DNA of 64,000 nucleotides from Alitta virens. Its lineage: Eukaryota > Annelida > Polychaeta > Phyllodocida > Nereididae. Below the pieces are notes generated by a model. It did no database searches and was not told the origin of the DNA. It saw nothing but the letters and a program-made list of their open reading frames with translations. The DNA lies in contig OW028584.1 of NCBI GenBank assembly GCA_932294295.1, forward strand, positions 12,098,407 to 12,162,406. The letters run 5' to 3'. The position numbers and the translations under genes were made by a program. The first letter of the stretch is position 1. The number at the start of each line of letters is the position of its first letter. Below, in pieces: positions 11,101 through 20,527 of this stretch.

Positions 11101-12302
11101 CAATGTATATTTATAACACCTTCTGCAATCTTTTTCTTTCTAGACACCATCAAATTGTCGAAAAGGTTAGCTGCTATCAAAATGTCACCAAGCAGACAGT
11201 AAAATGACATACCAAAAGGTCAAAATAAACCATATATAGACCTGTATGTATAGACTTTTACAGGATGATTCATTAAACAAATTAAATTCCACTTGTTTTT
11301 CGGTGGGCTTTTTATTTTTATTTTTAGCACAAGTCAAACTCCAACTTTTCCAAACTGATAGAAACACTCACAAGTCTATGCATGTCATGGTCTCAGATAA
11401 ACTGCAAAAATTGCAAGGGAACTTCATAGAAAACAGAAGTTTGTTGTTCTGCATTATCAGTTATAAATTTGGCCTTTGACCTGTGGTATGAATTGATAAC
11501 ATTTCTGTTCGTTTAGTGGGGAAGCATGCTTTGTATTTGAAAATATCACTGGAAAACGAGTACACATTAATTTTGAACCGAATTATACAAATTCACTTTC
11601 CAGTGATATATTGTTAAAGTATATTGTGGACATTTCTTATCATCAATACACTAAAAGCAGCCAGGTAGATCACAACTGATATTTCATACTCGAGATCAAA
11701 ACATTTATAGAATACCTTTAGTGTGACATGGATTTACGAAACAAAGCATACGGAATACCAAATATAAATGAAAGAATGGAAAATTCAATAAAAAGAAAAG
11801 ATTTACACCTTTAGCTTTTTCTACTTTTAAAAGCATGCAAAGCAAAATAATACAATCATATTTATCTGACTGTAACATTCAGAAATTTGTTTGCGGTAAT
11901 GTAAATCCTCATAAAAAAATACATAAACAAAATTTCTAATAACTATGTAAATTAGTGTCTGACTGGAATGTCCTCTGGATGGCTCCCCAAAAATGACGCA
12001 ACTGTCTTAGGAGAGTCTCCCGAAGGCACACATCATTTTTATACACATTTTTATATATTTCATTTTGTAAATTATGCCCGAATTAATCGTCATCATCATC
12101 ATCATCATACTCACTCAAAACGTTCGAACTTCTTGTCAGTAAGAACAGACCCAGGATCGACGCATTCGGGGATGAAGTCATTGTGATGCAAGGGTACATT
12201 GGGTGGATAGTCATGGTGATGATTGTGGTCATGGTTGAACATATCCATGATGAGGCCATCTGCCGAACCAGGTAGTCCTGTGTAAGCTGTATTGTAATCC
12301 AT
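3554..12302 (-). CDS. Seven-exon gene: four-repeat protein with C-terminal CaaX box
   Basis: I do not recognise this protein. Coding exons on the minus strand are 12302-12115, 10961-10788, 10109-9934, 8719-8555, 5881-5711, 5351-5109 and 3780-3554. The phases match at every junction (2,2,1,1,1,1) and the total of 1,344 nt gives 447 residues plus stop. The start ATG at 12302 has G at -3 and G at +4. After a His-rich N-terminus without a signal peptide come four divergent tandem modules of ~95 residues. Each begins F(I/V)P or IIP, continues with K(F/Y)E-x-(F/I), then A-N-x-W(L/I) or a variant, then a strand like KVV-x-x-(Q/E)SI, and ends (I/L)RV(F/S)-type, as in VIRVF and ILRVSY. The tail is Pro-rich and acidic and ends CDCCAIS, a CaaX motif. 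Inference: a cytosolic protein tethered to membrane by prenylation. The gene model is firm; function is unknown. Confidence 0.85.
3829..3977. mobile_element. MITE M1 copy c
   Basis: A near full-length copy (~149 bp) with a degenerate left end (AACCAATTGTGCCAC) and an intact right end TTTGGCCATG-TA. It sits in the last intron of the four-repeat gene. Confidence 0.85.
4557..5071. mobile_element. MITE M2 copy with an M1 element inserted
   Basis: Homologous to the M2 copies at 12380 and 18213. The shared blocks are the segment around CTATAGCCAGACAGTTCCA, the segment around TAAACCTTTTTAAATGTAAG, and a right end AATGAAAATAACTG-TA. M1 copy d (4741-4875) sits inside, so M1 transposed after M2 here. 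Confidence 0.75.
4741..4875. mobile_element. MITE M1 copy d, right end lost
   Basis: The left arm CATGGCCAAATGTGC, the core and most of the right arm match other copies. The last ~20 bp of the right terminus are missing. Confidence 0.8.
5109..5351 (-). CDS. Exon 6: end of repeat 3 and first part of repeat 4
   Basis: The acceptor CTTTGACAG precedes 5351 and the donor ACTG|GTAAGAAAA follows 5109, both phase 1. It holds RTMFYERGEGFTYYL and ILRVSYTR (end of repeat 3), then FIPVQL, PKFETI and RANAWL (start of repeat 4). Unlike the other repeat boundaries, no intron separates repeats 3 and 4. Confidence 0.9.
5366..5470. repeat. (ATTG/ATTC)n tetranucleotide repeat
   Basis: Alternating runs of GATT and CATT units lie directly beside the acceptor of exon 6. 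Confidence 0.9.
5711..5881 (-). CDS. Exon 5: first part of repeat 3
   Basis: The acceptor CTTGTTCCAG precedes 5881 and the donor GGA|GTAAGTTG follows 5711, both phase 1. Motifs are ADFVPEI, AKFEPF, VVAQARCWI and IKVVSIQSIDYKL. This is the cleanest copy of the module start. Confidence 0.9.
6288..6694. mobile_element. MITE M2 copy, reverse orientation
   Basis: The left end CAGTAAGTTAAAAAAAAGCCTG is a decayed version of the 27155 and 58488 ends, and the right end is ATTTTATGAAACCCAACTG. Internal blocks such as CATTTACCAAGGTTTATATT match the other M2 copies. It lies in the long intron between exons 4 and 5. Confidence 0.75.
7506..7591. repeat. (AGGAT)n pentanucleotide microsatellite
   Basis: About 17 near-perfect GATAG/AGGAT units in a row. 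Confidence 0.97.
7592..7770 (+). repeat. CRE-bearing dispersed repeat K, copy 1
   Basis: It matches the reverse complement of 30659-30800 over several blocks, including TCATCAAACAATACTTATC and GGGGAGAAAAAGTAA. It contains TGACGTCA at 7661 and 7707 and a one-mismatch copy at 7689. GGGGAGAAAAA near both ends in opposite orientation suggests a DNA element with inverted termini. Confidence 0.6.
7771..7955 (+). mobile_element. SINE-B copy, 3' part with (TATC)n tail
   Basis: Shares CTGCTGAGGCAAG, a decayed GATCCCACCCATGGGGTAAAT and GGCTGCACTTATC with other SINE-B copies, then runs into a TATC tail. The tRNA-like head is missing. Confidence 0.65.
8165..8385 (-). mobile_element. SINE-B copy with tRNA-like head
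   Basis: On the minus strand the head GGTGGTCTAGTGATAAGACA resembles a tRNA A-box and GGTTCAATCCC a B-box. The body with CAGCTGGATGTC, CAGTGTCTATGCTGAAGC and CCCACCCATGGGGTAAATG follows. The A-box region most resembles tRNA-Glu. Intronic. Confidence 0.75.
8555..8719 (-). CDS. Exon 4: second part of repeat 2
   Basis: Only visible by translating between splice sites: acceptor ATTACAG before 8719, donor ATAG|GTGATGAG after 8555, phase 1 at both ends. It contains LETQDMKF, TYWTEAGKTGTYFL and NIIRIFYE, aligning with YYLRILRVSY of repeat 3. Confidence 0.85.
9300..9378. mobile_element. MITE M1 copy e, left half
   Basis: CATGGCCAAATGTGCCACATG through GGTTTTTAGCTGATTATAA. The sequence stops at the element centre. 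Confidence 0.75.
9934..10109 (-). CDS. Exon 3: first part of repeat 2
   Basis: The acceptor ACTTGACAG precedes 10109; the donor CAG|GTAACTAT follows 9934 in phase 1. It reads FNIIPACKDPGG, then PKYESF and a helix-like NEELRRR, matching the first half of repeats 1, 3 and 4. Confidence 0.88.
10409..10559. mobile_element. MITE M1 copy f, full length
   Basis: TA-CATGGCC...GACCATG-TA, 151 bp. Both arms can fold over the GCCTCATTATAATTAGC core. It lies in the intron between exons 2 and 3. Confidence 0.9.
10788..10961 (-). CDS. Exon 2: second part of repeat 1
   Basis: The acceptor CTTATTCAG precedes 10961 and the donor GAG|GTATGTGG follows 10788 (phase 2 at both ends). Visible motifs are RANEWL, KVVTCESIEV and FIRALR, the last closing repeat 1. 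Confidence 0.88.
11048..11101. repeat. (TA)n(GATA)n microsatellite
   Basis: A TA run passes directly into seven GATA units. Confidence 0.95.
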
Positions 12303-12315
12303 CGCGGTACGGGCT
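12115..12315 (-). CDS. Exon 1 of the coding region: start codon, His-rich segment, repeat 1 first part
   Basis: The acceptor TTTTGTAG lies before 12315 and the donor GA|GTGAGTATG after 12115 (phase 2). Thirteen exonic bases precede the ATG at 12302, so at least one untranslated exon should lie upstream. The His-rich part contains HDHNHHHD and HHNDFIP; the latter opens repeat 1, which runs to KKFERF at the donor. Confidence 0.8.
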
Positions 12316-12379
12316 CTACAAAATAACAGCACCCTCGATTCAAGTTATTTCAAAATACCTGGCTTGTAGAGCTAACATA

Positions 12380-12680
12380 CAGTTAGTTCCATAAAATATG
12401 GTCGACTCTAGACAGCTGTAGCAACCTATTCCTGGTTGTAGCTGTAACTGGTTAAAGCCAGCTGCTTCTATCTACTCCTAGCTTATTGTCGGCTTACACT
12501 TACCACCACTGAAAAAATATAAATGTTGGTAAATGTAAGAAATCGAATAAATATCATATATATGTACATTTCGATGTGGCTTTGAGTAGCCAGCTAGAGC
12601 TACACAGTTCCCTTCAGTGGCAAGTAGCATCGTACAGCAGAAGTTTTCAATTTGACTGGCCACTTTAATGAAACTAACTG
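12380..12680. mobile_element. MITE M2 copy, complete
   Basis: Starts CAGTTAGTTCCAT and ends TTTAATGAAACTAACTG, the same word inverted, flanked by TA on both sides (12378-12379 and 12681-12682). TA target sites and terminal inverted repeats fit a Tc1/mariner-like non-autonomous element. It lies just upstream of coding exon 1. Confidence 0.88.
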
Positions 12681-12857
12681 TAACACTCTTTCTGGCATTC
12701 TCGGTACACCATGCATTTACCAAAATACACTAAACTAGAAGGCCAATGATTTGTCCAATAGAAAGATTTATTGCAATGAAAGAGCTTTGGTGTATTTCCA
12801 TAAGTATTTGGCTGGTAATATTTCTCAAAATGTATCTGGCCTGATTGGTATCATTGA

Positions 12858-13018
12858 GGGCCTTGTATTTCTGCACCTGATGGGCTAATAAGGACAGGCA
12901 GGGACCACGGCAATGAGATGAAGGATTGAAACAGCTATCCAACTAAGGCTCGATGGGAATTGAACCCGTGACCAGTGGTTGGAAGCCCAACGTCATACCA
13001 CTGAGCTAGGCTCCCTCT
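12858..13018 (-). mobile_element. SINE-A copy
   Basis: Minus-strand tRNA-like head (GAGCCTAGCTCAGTGGTATG, B-box GGGTTCAATTCC) followed by the shared body ending in GTGCAGAAATACAAGG. Confidence 0.88.
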
Positions 13019-13511
13019 CCCACATCATTAGGCTTTGATATTAAAAACTCCAGTTGAGGGAGCCTGATGGAATGGACTTAATTGCAGTAAGTGGGCCTAG
13101 AAACCTTATTAAATGTTATGGATCATATAGAAACTTTAAAATATAAATGATAACTTGGAAATCAGCAAAAAATAAAAAATAAAATAAAAACATGACTGCA
13201 AGCGGGTCTTGAACAAAGACAATCAAATGAAAATAAGTCAAACTTGGCATCAGTTATTTAAAATTTAAATAATATTACCTATAATGGCTGTAAATAAAAA
13301 CCTCCTAACTTAATATTCAATGGAAAGTTAGCGGGTAATTGAGAGCGGCTTCAGTGAAAACCACTATCATTTTCAATCTTGGGGCAGTGACACCAATGAG
13401 ATCAGATTAAATTGGAAAAATAAATAACAGAATTTGACAAAATACTTGTGAACAAAATACAAAGCTATTTTCATTGCAGTAAAACATTCTGTTGGGCAAA
13501 CCATTAGCCAC

Positions 13512-13680
13512 TGACTTACCCACCAGTTTAAGACTTCGTCAAAGAAAATGTCCTGTATTGCCTTGTGAAAGTGGTTATGCATCAAATTTGTATTTAATAT
13601 AGTTAATTCCAATGCTGTCCTCCACATTAAAGCCAATATTGATAGGGAAGTTTCCACAGAATTGTTGTCATATTAAAATG
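13512..13680 (-). other. Possible untranslated exon with a strong splice donor
   Basis: The minus strand carries TGGTGG|GTAAGTCAG at 13520/13519, a near-ideal donor. Coding exon 1 of the four-repeat gene needs an upstream non-coding exon, and this is one candidate; a second donor, ACAGAG|GTGAGTGAG at 14860/14859, is another. Neither is proven. Confidence 0.25.
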
Positions 13681-14594
13681 CTCGCATAATACTAGGCTGT
13701 ATGTAAACATATGAACCAAACTGTTTTAAAATAGAATATGCGTAATTGTGCATGGCTCTCGGCCAATTGGAAGCCAGCATTTGTGCAAGCCATATTGTAC
13801 AAAAAAGATGTAGTATAACCAAGGTATTTATAACCATGCTAAAGAAAAATATCTGAGACTACTGTAGGGGTGCAGTACATGCAAATACCATCATGCCTAG
13901 CATAGGAAAACCTGAGTAGACAAAGGGACTTTGTGATGGAACACTGGCGAGGGAATCAGATTGTTGCCTGCATTGACGCCCTCACTGGGGCTAAAGCATG
14001 TGTCTGTCAGACATCACAGGTTTCTATAGAATTTATCACAGACAGTCAGTGTTTTTCTACCTTTTTGTTGTGAAAAGTTATCGGTTCTAGGCATGGGTTT
14101 TCTACAGAAGTCTATGGAAGTACATTTTGAGGATAAAAGGGTTGTGAAACTGTGGGTCCACACAACTGCACAATTGGTATGGTGGTCGATAAAGTTTAAG
14201 CTAACTAGAAGTACCCCCCCCCCCCCCTCCCCAGGGAAAAACCTTCCACGAGTTTAATTATAGGAGAAGTGCATGCCTCGACAGACTTATCATTAGAAGG
14301 TGTATCTGAACCCCCGTCCCTCCCCCCTAGTACTTCAATAACACTTGTTGGGGCTACACAATAGCATAAATAAACGAAACAATACAGAGGCATGCAGGTA
14401 TAACAATATTCTACCCCTCAGTAAAGACTCTCATGTGTATGCATTTTATATTGATGCTTTCCAATTTGGTGTGCACGTATCGTCCAGTTGTTTGTGGTTT
14501 GTCAATAGAGTCTTTTCACTGAGCAGCCCTGAATAGTGGATTTTCACTGAAGGTTCTCTGTATTTCCACCAGGTGGCTAAAACAGAATACTGCA

Positions 14595-14645
14595 ATTCTA
14601 TTGGCTAAAAAAGTTCCCGCCCTTGGCTGTGATTGGCTATTACCC
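14595..14645. promoter_or_regulatory. CCAAT / E2F-like promoter cluster
   Basis: Two ATTGG words (inverted CCAAT boxes) at 14600-14604 and 14632-14636 flank TTCCCGCC (14614-14621), which matches E2F/DP sites. Such spacing is typical of TATA-less promoters. It lies 2.3 kb upstream of the four-repeat gene's start codon. Direction and target are not shown by the sequence. Confidence 0.4.
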
Positions 14646-14899
14646 TATTTGCATCGTAATAATTGAGAAAAGTACCACAGACAATTGAAAATGTGACAAA
14701 GAATAGCTCTATTGGAGCTTCTAATAGGGTGAAACACAGCTTCTCTTCATAATTAGGTATGCATAGCTGTGAGCTTGAACTCTTGTAGACTTCAGAGTGA
14801 AAAACATATCTATTACGTTTTTGGCACATATATTCGACTTGGGATAACAACTCACTCACCTCTGTTAGAACTGGGCTACATCCTGCCAATATCAATGAT

Positions 14900-16080
14900 C
14901 CCCGTTGGTTGTATGTTTACGCCTTGTATTTATTTTTGACATCTGAAATTAGAAAATGTAACAATTATTATTATGTTTAACGAAGTAGTTGGACATTATG
15001 ACTCATGACAAAGAGCCTTGCAGAGCTGGATTATATGTGTAAAAAGCATGAACATTTGCACCATATATCCATAAGAACCTTAGAACAGCATAATGATACC
15101 AACATGCGGAGTTTACTTGATTGAAGATTAATATCATTGGGGACATTTAAACCTCTTAGCTTGGCGCATTATTAATGTTCTGTCTCGGCATAATTTCGTG
15201 ATGTCTACAAAACTCAAATGGTTGTAAATATACTACTTTTTCTTACATAATTAACAATTAAACCTACTACTTAATATTACAAAGGATTTTCTGGGATGCC
15301 CTTTGAAATAGAGGGGGGGGGGGCATTTCAGCTGAGGCAGATCCTGTGTCGCCCGCCCCATGTTACATAACTATAAACAATAAACAAACGTTTTATAAAT
15401 ATCTTACGATAAAATGTTGATTAATGTAATTGGGCCTATAAATAAATAAAGCTAAATTCAGAGTTCTTATATTTTGATATAAATAATAGTTATACCCCGA
15501 ATAGGAGGGAGTAACTAATAGTTTGTTTTTTTTTTTTAAGAAAAGAGTCAGACAATTTTTTCCTGCATATATGCATTATAATTTGTACACATAATCTATA
15601 CAGGTGGAGACACCCCTAAGATAACTATTATAATTAATCGCTAGCTTTTTATCATCTCATAATTACAACTGCCTCTGACAGCTGGCCATAAGAAATTGAC
15701 ACGTGAAAGGAGATTCTAAATTGCTCAACAATGGTTATGTGTACAGTAACACACTTTGGCAAAATTATATTAGTTGAAAGAATTACCTTGTTTGTGCTCA
15801 GTCACAAAATAAAAAAACCGCAATTCTTTGTAATATTTTTATAAGCCTAATTCAATGATGATGTTTCTATATAGTAATGTTTTACTGGCCTTGGTGCAAT
15901 ATTTATTGTTTCAATACATTACTTGTGTATAGTGTATACATTTGATATATCTTGAGAGTAGATCCATCTGGAACTTTTATCTGCAATGGACAATATATAT
16001 TGGCTCAAGGAAGCGCCTTGCAGGCATACAAAGACAGTGTATGACAATGGGCAGGATGCAACGTATGCTTTCTGGGGTCT
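14900..16080. other. AT-rich stretch without a gene
   Basis: No exon or element is recognised except a G run near 15313 and a half copy of the ATCCCGAATAGGAGGGAGT foldback sequence near 15490 (see 24102-24237). Confidence 0.5.
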
Positions 16081-16084
16081 CTGA

Positions 16085-16418
16085 ATAATTGAAGCAAGTT
16101 AGCTAGACATTATATGCTATGCAGAGATAACACAAGGACATGCACTAGAACCAGGTGTATTATTCACCTTTTTCTGTTACAGAAAAGTAATAACACTTGG
16201 AAAAATATATAAAGCAGGCTTTTTGTTACCAGGTAACTAACACATTATCGAAATAATTGAAGCAAGTTACCCAGACATTATATGCTCTGCAGAGATAACA
16301 CAAGGACATGCACTAGAACCAGGTGTATTATTCACCTTTTTCTGTTACAGAAAAGTAATAACATTTAGAAAAATATCTAGCAGGCTTTTTGTCACCAGGT
16401 AACTAACACATTACCGAA
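16085..16418. repeat. Two-copy tandem duplication, unit ~168 bp
   Basis: ATAATTGAAGCAAGTTA restarts at 16085 and 16253, and the two units are nearly identical through CCAGGTAACTAACACATTA. The few differences imply a fairly recent duplication. Confidence 0.95.
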
Positions 16419-16734
16419 ATACATAAACTATTGTGTAATTGGTTTGCCAATAATCATTGCCAAAGTATCTATGGCTATACCTGAAAATGTGATAAACTTT
16501 CTGGTACACAGAAAAATATAATGATATGATATGATACCGACACAGTAAGGAAATATGAATAATATATGAACTTGCTATGCCAAATAATTGAAAGAAATTA
16601 TAATATAGTTTTTATCAGCAATTACTAATTTATGTTCTATAGCTGAATGTATAAAATAATTTGTTATTTATTAAAAAGATACTGGTAATCACAGCGTTTT
16701 TGGAATTTATCGGTGATTGCCAACCTGTTTTATG

Positions 16735-17045
16735 TAATCAATAATGTTGAGGTTAATGGTTAAAGCATCCAACAATTCCATATCGGCCAGCTCTGCTGAA
16801 GGTCCCATGTTCGATCCCAAGCCTGGGCACTCTTCACGAGCTACATCCCAGCTGGATGTCAATCGCCTGAGATTTAAATTGGAGGTGCCTTATACTCGGT
16901 GTCTATGCTGAGGCAAGTAAAAGATCACACACATGGGGTAAATTTGTAACATGGTGTGGACTTCAAGCCTTTGCATTTCATCATTACGTCTGCCTCTGGC
17001 AGCTGGTCGAATAAGCTGACTAAGCCTCAGTCCCAAGTATCATTG
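16735..17045 (+). mobile_element. SINE-B copy, near full length
   Basis: tRNA-like head (AATGGTTAAAGC and GTTCGATCCC), then GAGCTACATCCCAGCTGGATG, CGGTGTCTATGCTGAGGC and CATGGGGTAAAT, ending near GCAGCTGGTCGAATAAGC. Confidence 0.85.
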
Positions 17046-17489
17046 AGACATGAAACATCTACACTACATTGTACAGACTTCTAGTCAAAATTATTGCATA
17101 TGAAGATAATCACACCACTCTAATGTGCTGATTTATGACAGAAAAAGAAAACACACGTGAGGTGAATTATAATGACAGATGTAATCAGACTTCAAGTTCT
17201 GATTTGAATGCAAATATCCCTGCTCTACATTGCACCAAATGTAGCGTGCACTAATATCAAAGAACTATGACTACTACGACAACACAACCCAGTCCATAAT
17301 TTGAGTCTGCAGTCAGCACAGGCAGTCAAATCTGTTAGCTCTAAATATATCCTAGACCCTGGCCTACACTTAGCGATGTTATTGGTTGGTGGGAAATCCA
17401 GTTGGCTAGGTCAAGTGATGTGGCTGCTGCTGCTGCTGCTGCTGCTGATGTTGCAACTGTTGCAATCAACTGACTTTGGGTTAGGTTTT

Positions 17490-17765
17490 GGCCTACATCG
17501 CTTCCTTTCAGAGGAAATGAGGTAGATTGCCGAGCTAGCTGAAGGCTGTTTCCGAGGCAGAAGTGATGACCAGGGTAGAATGTCCTGCTTCATTCCTTCA
17601 TTTAATGGTATTCCTAAGAACTTCGGCTCTTTAGAGGCGGCCATGAAAATGACATGAAGTGGACGTCGTACGCAATGCTTTTCTTTGCTAAATTGCACTC
17701 CAATCAAGGCTGAAATTCGAGCACTACAGCTGGCTGCTACCATGTTCATTAGAGCAAGTTCATGA
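17490..17765. promoter_or_regulatory. Repeat-free complex island (candidate conserved element)
   Basis: A higher-GC stretch of mixed composition, unlike the flanking repeats, following a (GCT)n run at 17424-17446. A minus-strand ORF (17749-17411, 112 codons) crosses it but its serine run is just the triplet repeat. I see no domain, so it is called candidate regulatory DNA rather than a gene. Confidence 0.25.
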
Positions 17766-17849
17766 TGTCTTCCCTGCTGGTATCCAATATGTAATAGTTA
17801 TATCCCGGCTATAACGGATATTCAATGTGTCAATGGAACCAGAACAGAA

Positions 17850-18110
17850 GCTTGATCAGCTTATATAACCAGCTGCCAGAGGCAGATGTAGTGAAGAGAT
17901 GGCTTGGAGTCCATATCATGTTACACATTTACCCCATGCATGGATCTTTTACGCGCCTCAGCATGTATACCGAGTACCGAGCACCTCCAATTCAATGTCT
18001 TATGTGATCCACATCCAGCTGGGATGTAGCTCATGAAGAGTGCCCGGGCCGGGGATCGAACTCATGACCTTCAGCAGAGCTGGCCGATGTGGAATTGGTG
18101 GATGCCTCAG
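17850..18110 (-). mobile_element. SINE-B copy
   Basis: Minus-strand copy with B-box GAGTTCGATCCC and the body words CAGCTGGATGTGG and TGGGGTAAATGTG. Confidence 0.85.
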
Positions 18111-18212
18111 TCACATATTCTTTCTACTTAGGAGGAAAACAACGTGCATATTCGTCAGTTATATCCCTCTTAAGAACAATAAAACATGAGCACCAAGGCA
18201 ATTCAACAGAAA

Positions 18213-18568
18213 GCTGTGTGTAGCAGCTTATTCCTGGCTGTAGCTATAACACCTAAGCCAGACTCTTCTGTCTACTCCTAGCTTATAGTTGGCTTACACC
18301 TACCACCAATCAAAAGATATAAACCTTGGTTAATTTAAGAAATTTATCATGCATGTAAAACAGACCTGCATCTTTTCAACAAAAAATGACATATATGGGT
18401 AACTCTTAACTTATGCCCCAAACGGTGCTGCATGTACTTTTAGATCCGGCTTTGAGTAGCCGTCTATAGCCAGACAGTTTCATTTAGTGGCAGGTGGCAT
18501 TGCACAGCAGAAGTTGTCTAGTTTTGTCTAGGTTTGATTTGACAGGCCTTTTATAATAAAACTAACTG
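18213..18568. mobile_element. MITE M2 copy, left end decayed
   Basis: Right end AAAACTAACTG; internal blocks (GTAGCTATAAC, CTACTCCTAGCTTATAG, CTATAGCCAGACAGTTTCA) match the other M2 copies. It is a longer variant with an internal segment also seen at 4557-5071. Confidence 0.78.
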
Positions 18569-18704
18569 CACTTAGTGATATAGCAGTTATACTAACGTTG
18601 ATGACTTTAATTCATATGTACAGTTCAACCATACACAGTCCATACAGCATAAAAATATTGGGTGCTGGTCTTTAAAAATCTTTTAAATGGTAATTATATT
18701 TTCT

Positions 18705-18910
18705 GCCTTAACTGTTGCATTGCTTGAGTCTACTATGAACCATCTGCACAGCCATAATGCGTATGCATGGCCATGAAACAAACTGGCTCTGCCATGACAA
18801 AAAAGAGTTGAGATCAGATGAATGGTATTGCATGCGAAATGTCTGGATGCATTTGAAAATGTTCAATGCTGCCTCTGTGCATGACGACACATACCAAGAA
18901 CTCTTAATGA
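18705..18910. promoter_or_regulatory. Candidate conserved element with octamer-like words
   Basis: A compact repeat-free island with CATAATGCGTATGCATGG and TATTGCATGCGAAATG, both resembling POU-domain sites. No splice sites or protein domain are visible. Regulatory function is inferred from base composition and motif content only. Confidence 0.3.
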
Positions 18911-18917
18911 GACAGGT

Positions 18918-19062
18918 GGTGGGTGGGTGGATTAGGGCTTGACATCCTGTATTTCTGCACCTGATGGGTTAATTAGGACAGGCGGGGACCATGGCAATGA
19001 GATTATGGATGAAACAGCCATCTAGCTTAGGCTCGACTGGGAATTGAACCCCGGACCCAGCT
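18918..19062 (-). mobile_element. SINE-A copy, head truncated
   Basis: Minus-strand body and B-box (GGGTCCGGGGTTCAATTCC) are present. The A-box part is lost. Confidence 0.85.
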
Positions 19063-19605
19063 GTTTGAATGAAGCCTTTAATGACATGGAACCAGCATGC
19101 AGTCATAATAAGTTGGTGATGAAATAGTTACGTCAGCTTCAGAAGTGAGCATAATGTCCTAATCAATAGTGACTGTAGTCAAGCATGCACATTTAACTGC
19201 CTGTATTGCAATGAATCACTGTCAAAGGTAGCTGTGTCTGTTTCTCTGAATATCTTTCAAAATAATTTCATAGCTTTTGATGGTATTTGTATAGCTTTTG
19301 GTAATGTCTACAATGACCGCTATCATAAACATATTCCCCTGACAGGTTAGCAGCATTATTTAGGTTTAAGTTAACACAACTTTGTCAACCTCAGGCAAAG
19401 AGAGAATGTTTCATGTTTTTGACTCAACATTGCATAAGTAATTGTGAAATTGACTAAAGCTGACAGACTTGTTCGATAAAGCTGACTATCCTGTTATGGT
19501 TACAAATGGCTAAATTGAGTTCAGGTCAATCATTTTAGCCACAGTCTAAATATATAATAGGTTATTCTTAATGTCTAAACAATCATAAAGTCTAAAAAAT
19601 CAGGA

Positions 19606-19790
19606 CTAGGGCCAAGATCAGTGGTAGCGCGCTGGGCTTCCAACCACTGGGTACCGGGTTCAATTCCCGGTCGAGCCTCAGTTGGATAGCTGTTTCATCC
19701 ATCATCTAATTGCCATGGTTGCTGCCTGTCCTAATTAGCCCATCAGGTGCAGAAATACAGGATTTAAAGCCCTAATCCACCCATCACAAA
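19606..19790 (+). mobile_element. SINE-A copy, full length
   Basis: A-box region CAAGATCAGTGGTAGCGCGC, B-box GGGTTCAATTCCCGG, then the common body to AAATACAGGA and CCCTAATCCACCCA. Confidence 0.92.
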
Positions 19791-20330
19791 CATCTAAAAA
19801 CTCATCTACTTTGGCTAACAGCCTGATCAATAAAACGTTCATTTCAAGTTATCTGCTTTAACCATAGATCTATATAGTTTATCCAAGCTTTAACTAACAG
19901 TCTGCTCAATGAGATTTTCACTGCAGTGACTATAGCCCATATGTAGCAAGCTGCAGTAAGCCTCAAGGATAGATTGCAGTCTTCTTCAGTGCACAGGGCT
20001 CCAGATCTTCATCTAGAGCTGCAAGGGTGAATGGGCTGAGCGAAAGTGATATTCTTAATTCCCCCATAGCTCGGCGGGCTTTCACTTCACACCTTCAGTA
20101 ATGGTTTGTAGAAGGACACCTTCAGCAGCCAACAGTATATACCTCCATCTGGCAAAATGTACTTGTGGCATATCCACTGAAAGTCATATATGGTCTGTTC
20201 GTCTATAGGTGTTGCAAGCATCTGTGAAACTAGCGAAGGATATTCTCTTAAACTGTGAGAGTAACATCATCGTTTGGTTGTTTATTGCATTTTTACATTA
20301 TGCAGTGTTGGAACTGTCTGCCAATGCATA

Positions 20331-20527
20331 GTGAATGGCATCCCTCGTGATAATAATGTCATAATCAGCACAATCGCCAGTGACGTCATTGTGATGTTTT
20401 TTTATGACATCATATTTCTGCGGGATTAATACATTGTGAAAAACTAACCCTGAACAGGCTGACATTGGCTCAATTCTACTGTCCTCTCTGGGTATTATTA
20501 CTCTGCAGCGTATGAGGGGGGGGGGGG
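20331..20527 (+). repeat. CRE-bearing dispersed repeat F, copy 1
   Basis: Over ~200 bp nearly identical to 21987-22186, starting GTGAATGGCATCCC and ending in a G run. It contains TGACGTCA at 20381 and the block TTTCTGCGGGATTAATA. Confidence 0.9.

Noticed and set aside
14605..14895. 96-codon minus ORF over the CCAAT/E2F cluster
   Set aside because: No domain; a splice donor at 14860/14859 within it and promoter-like words argue against a continuous coding frame.
17411..17749. 112-codon minus ORF ending in a serine run
   Set aside because: The serine run is the (GCT)n triplet repeat and no domain or splice site supports it.
19606..19690. Apparent tRNA gene (A-box and B-box)
   Set aside because: Same sequence heads all SINE-A copies; no proper acceptor stem is closed, so it is a SINE head, as are the similar hits.
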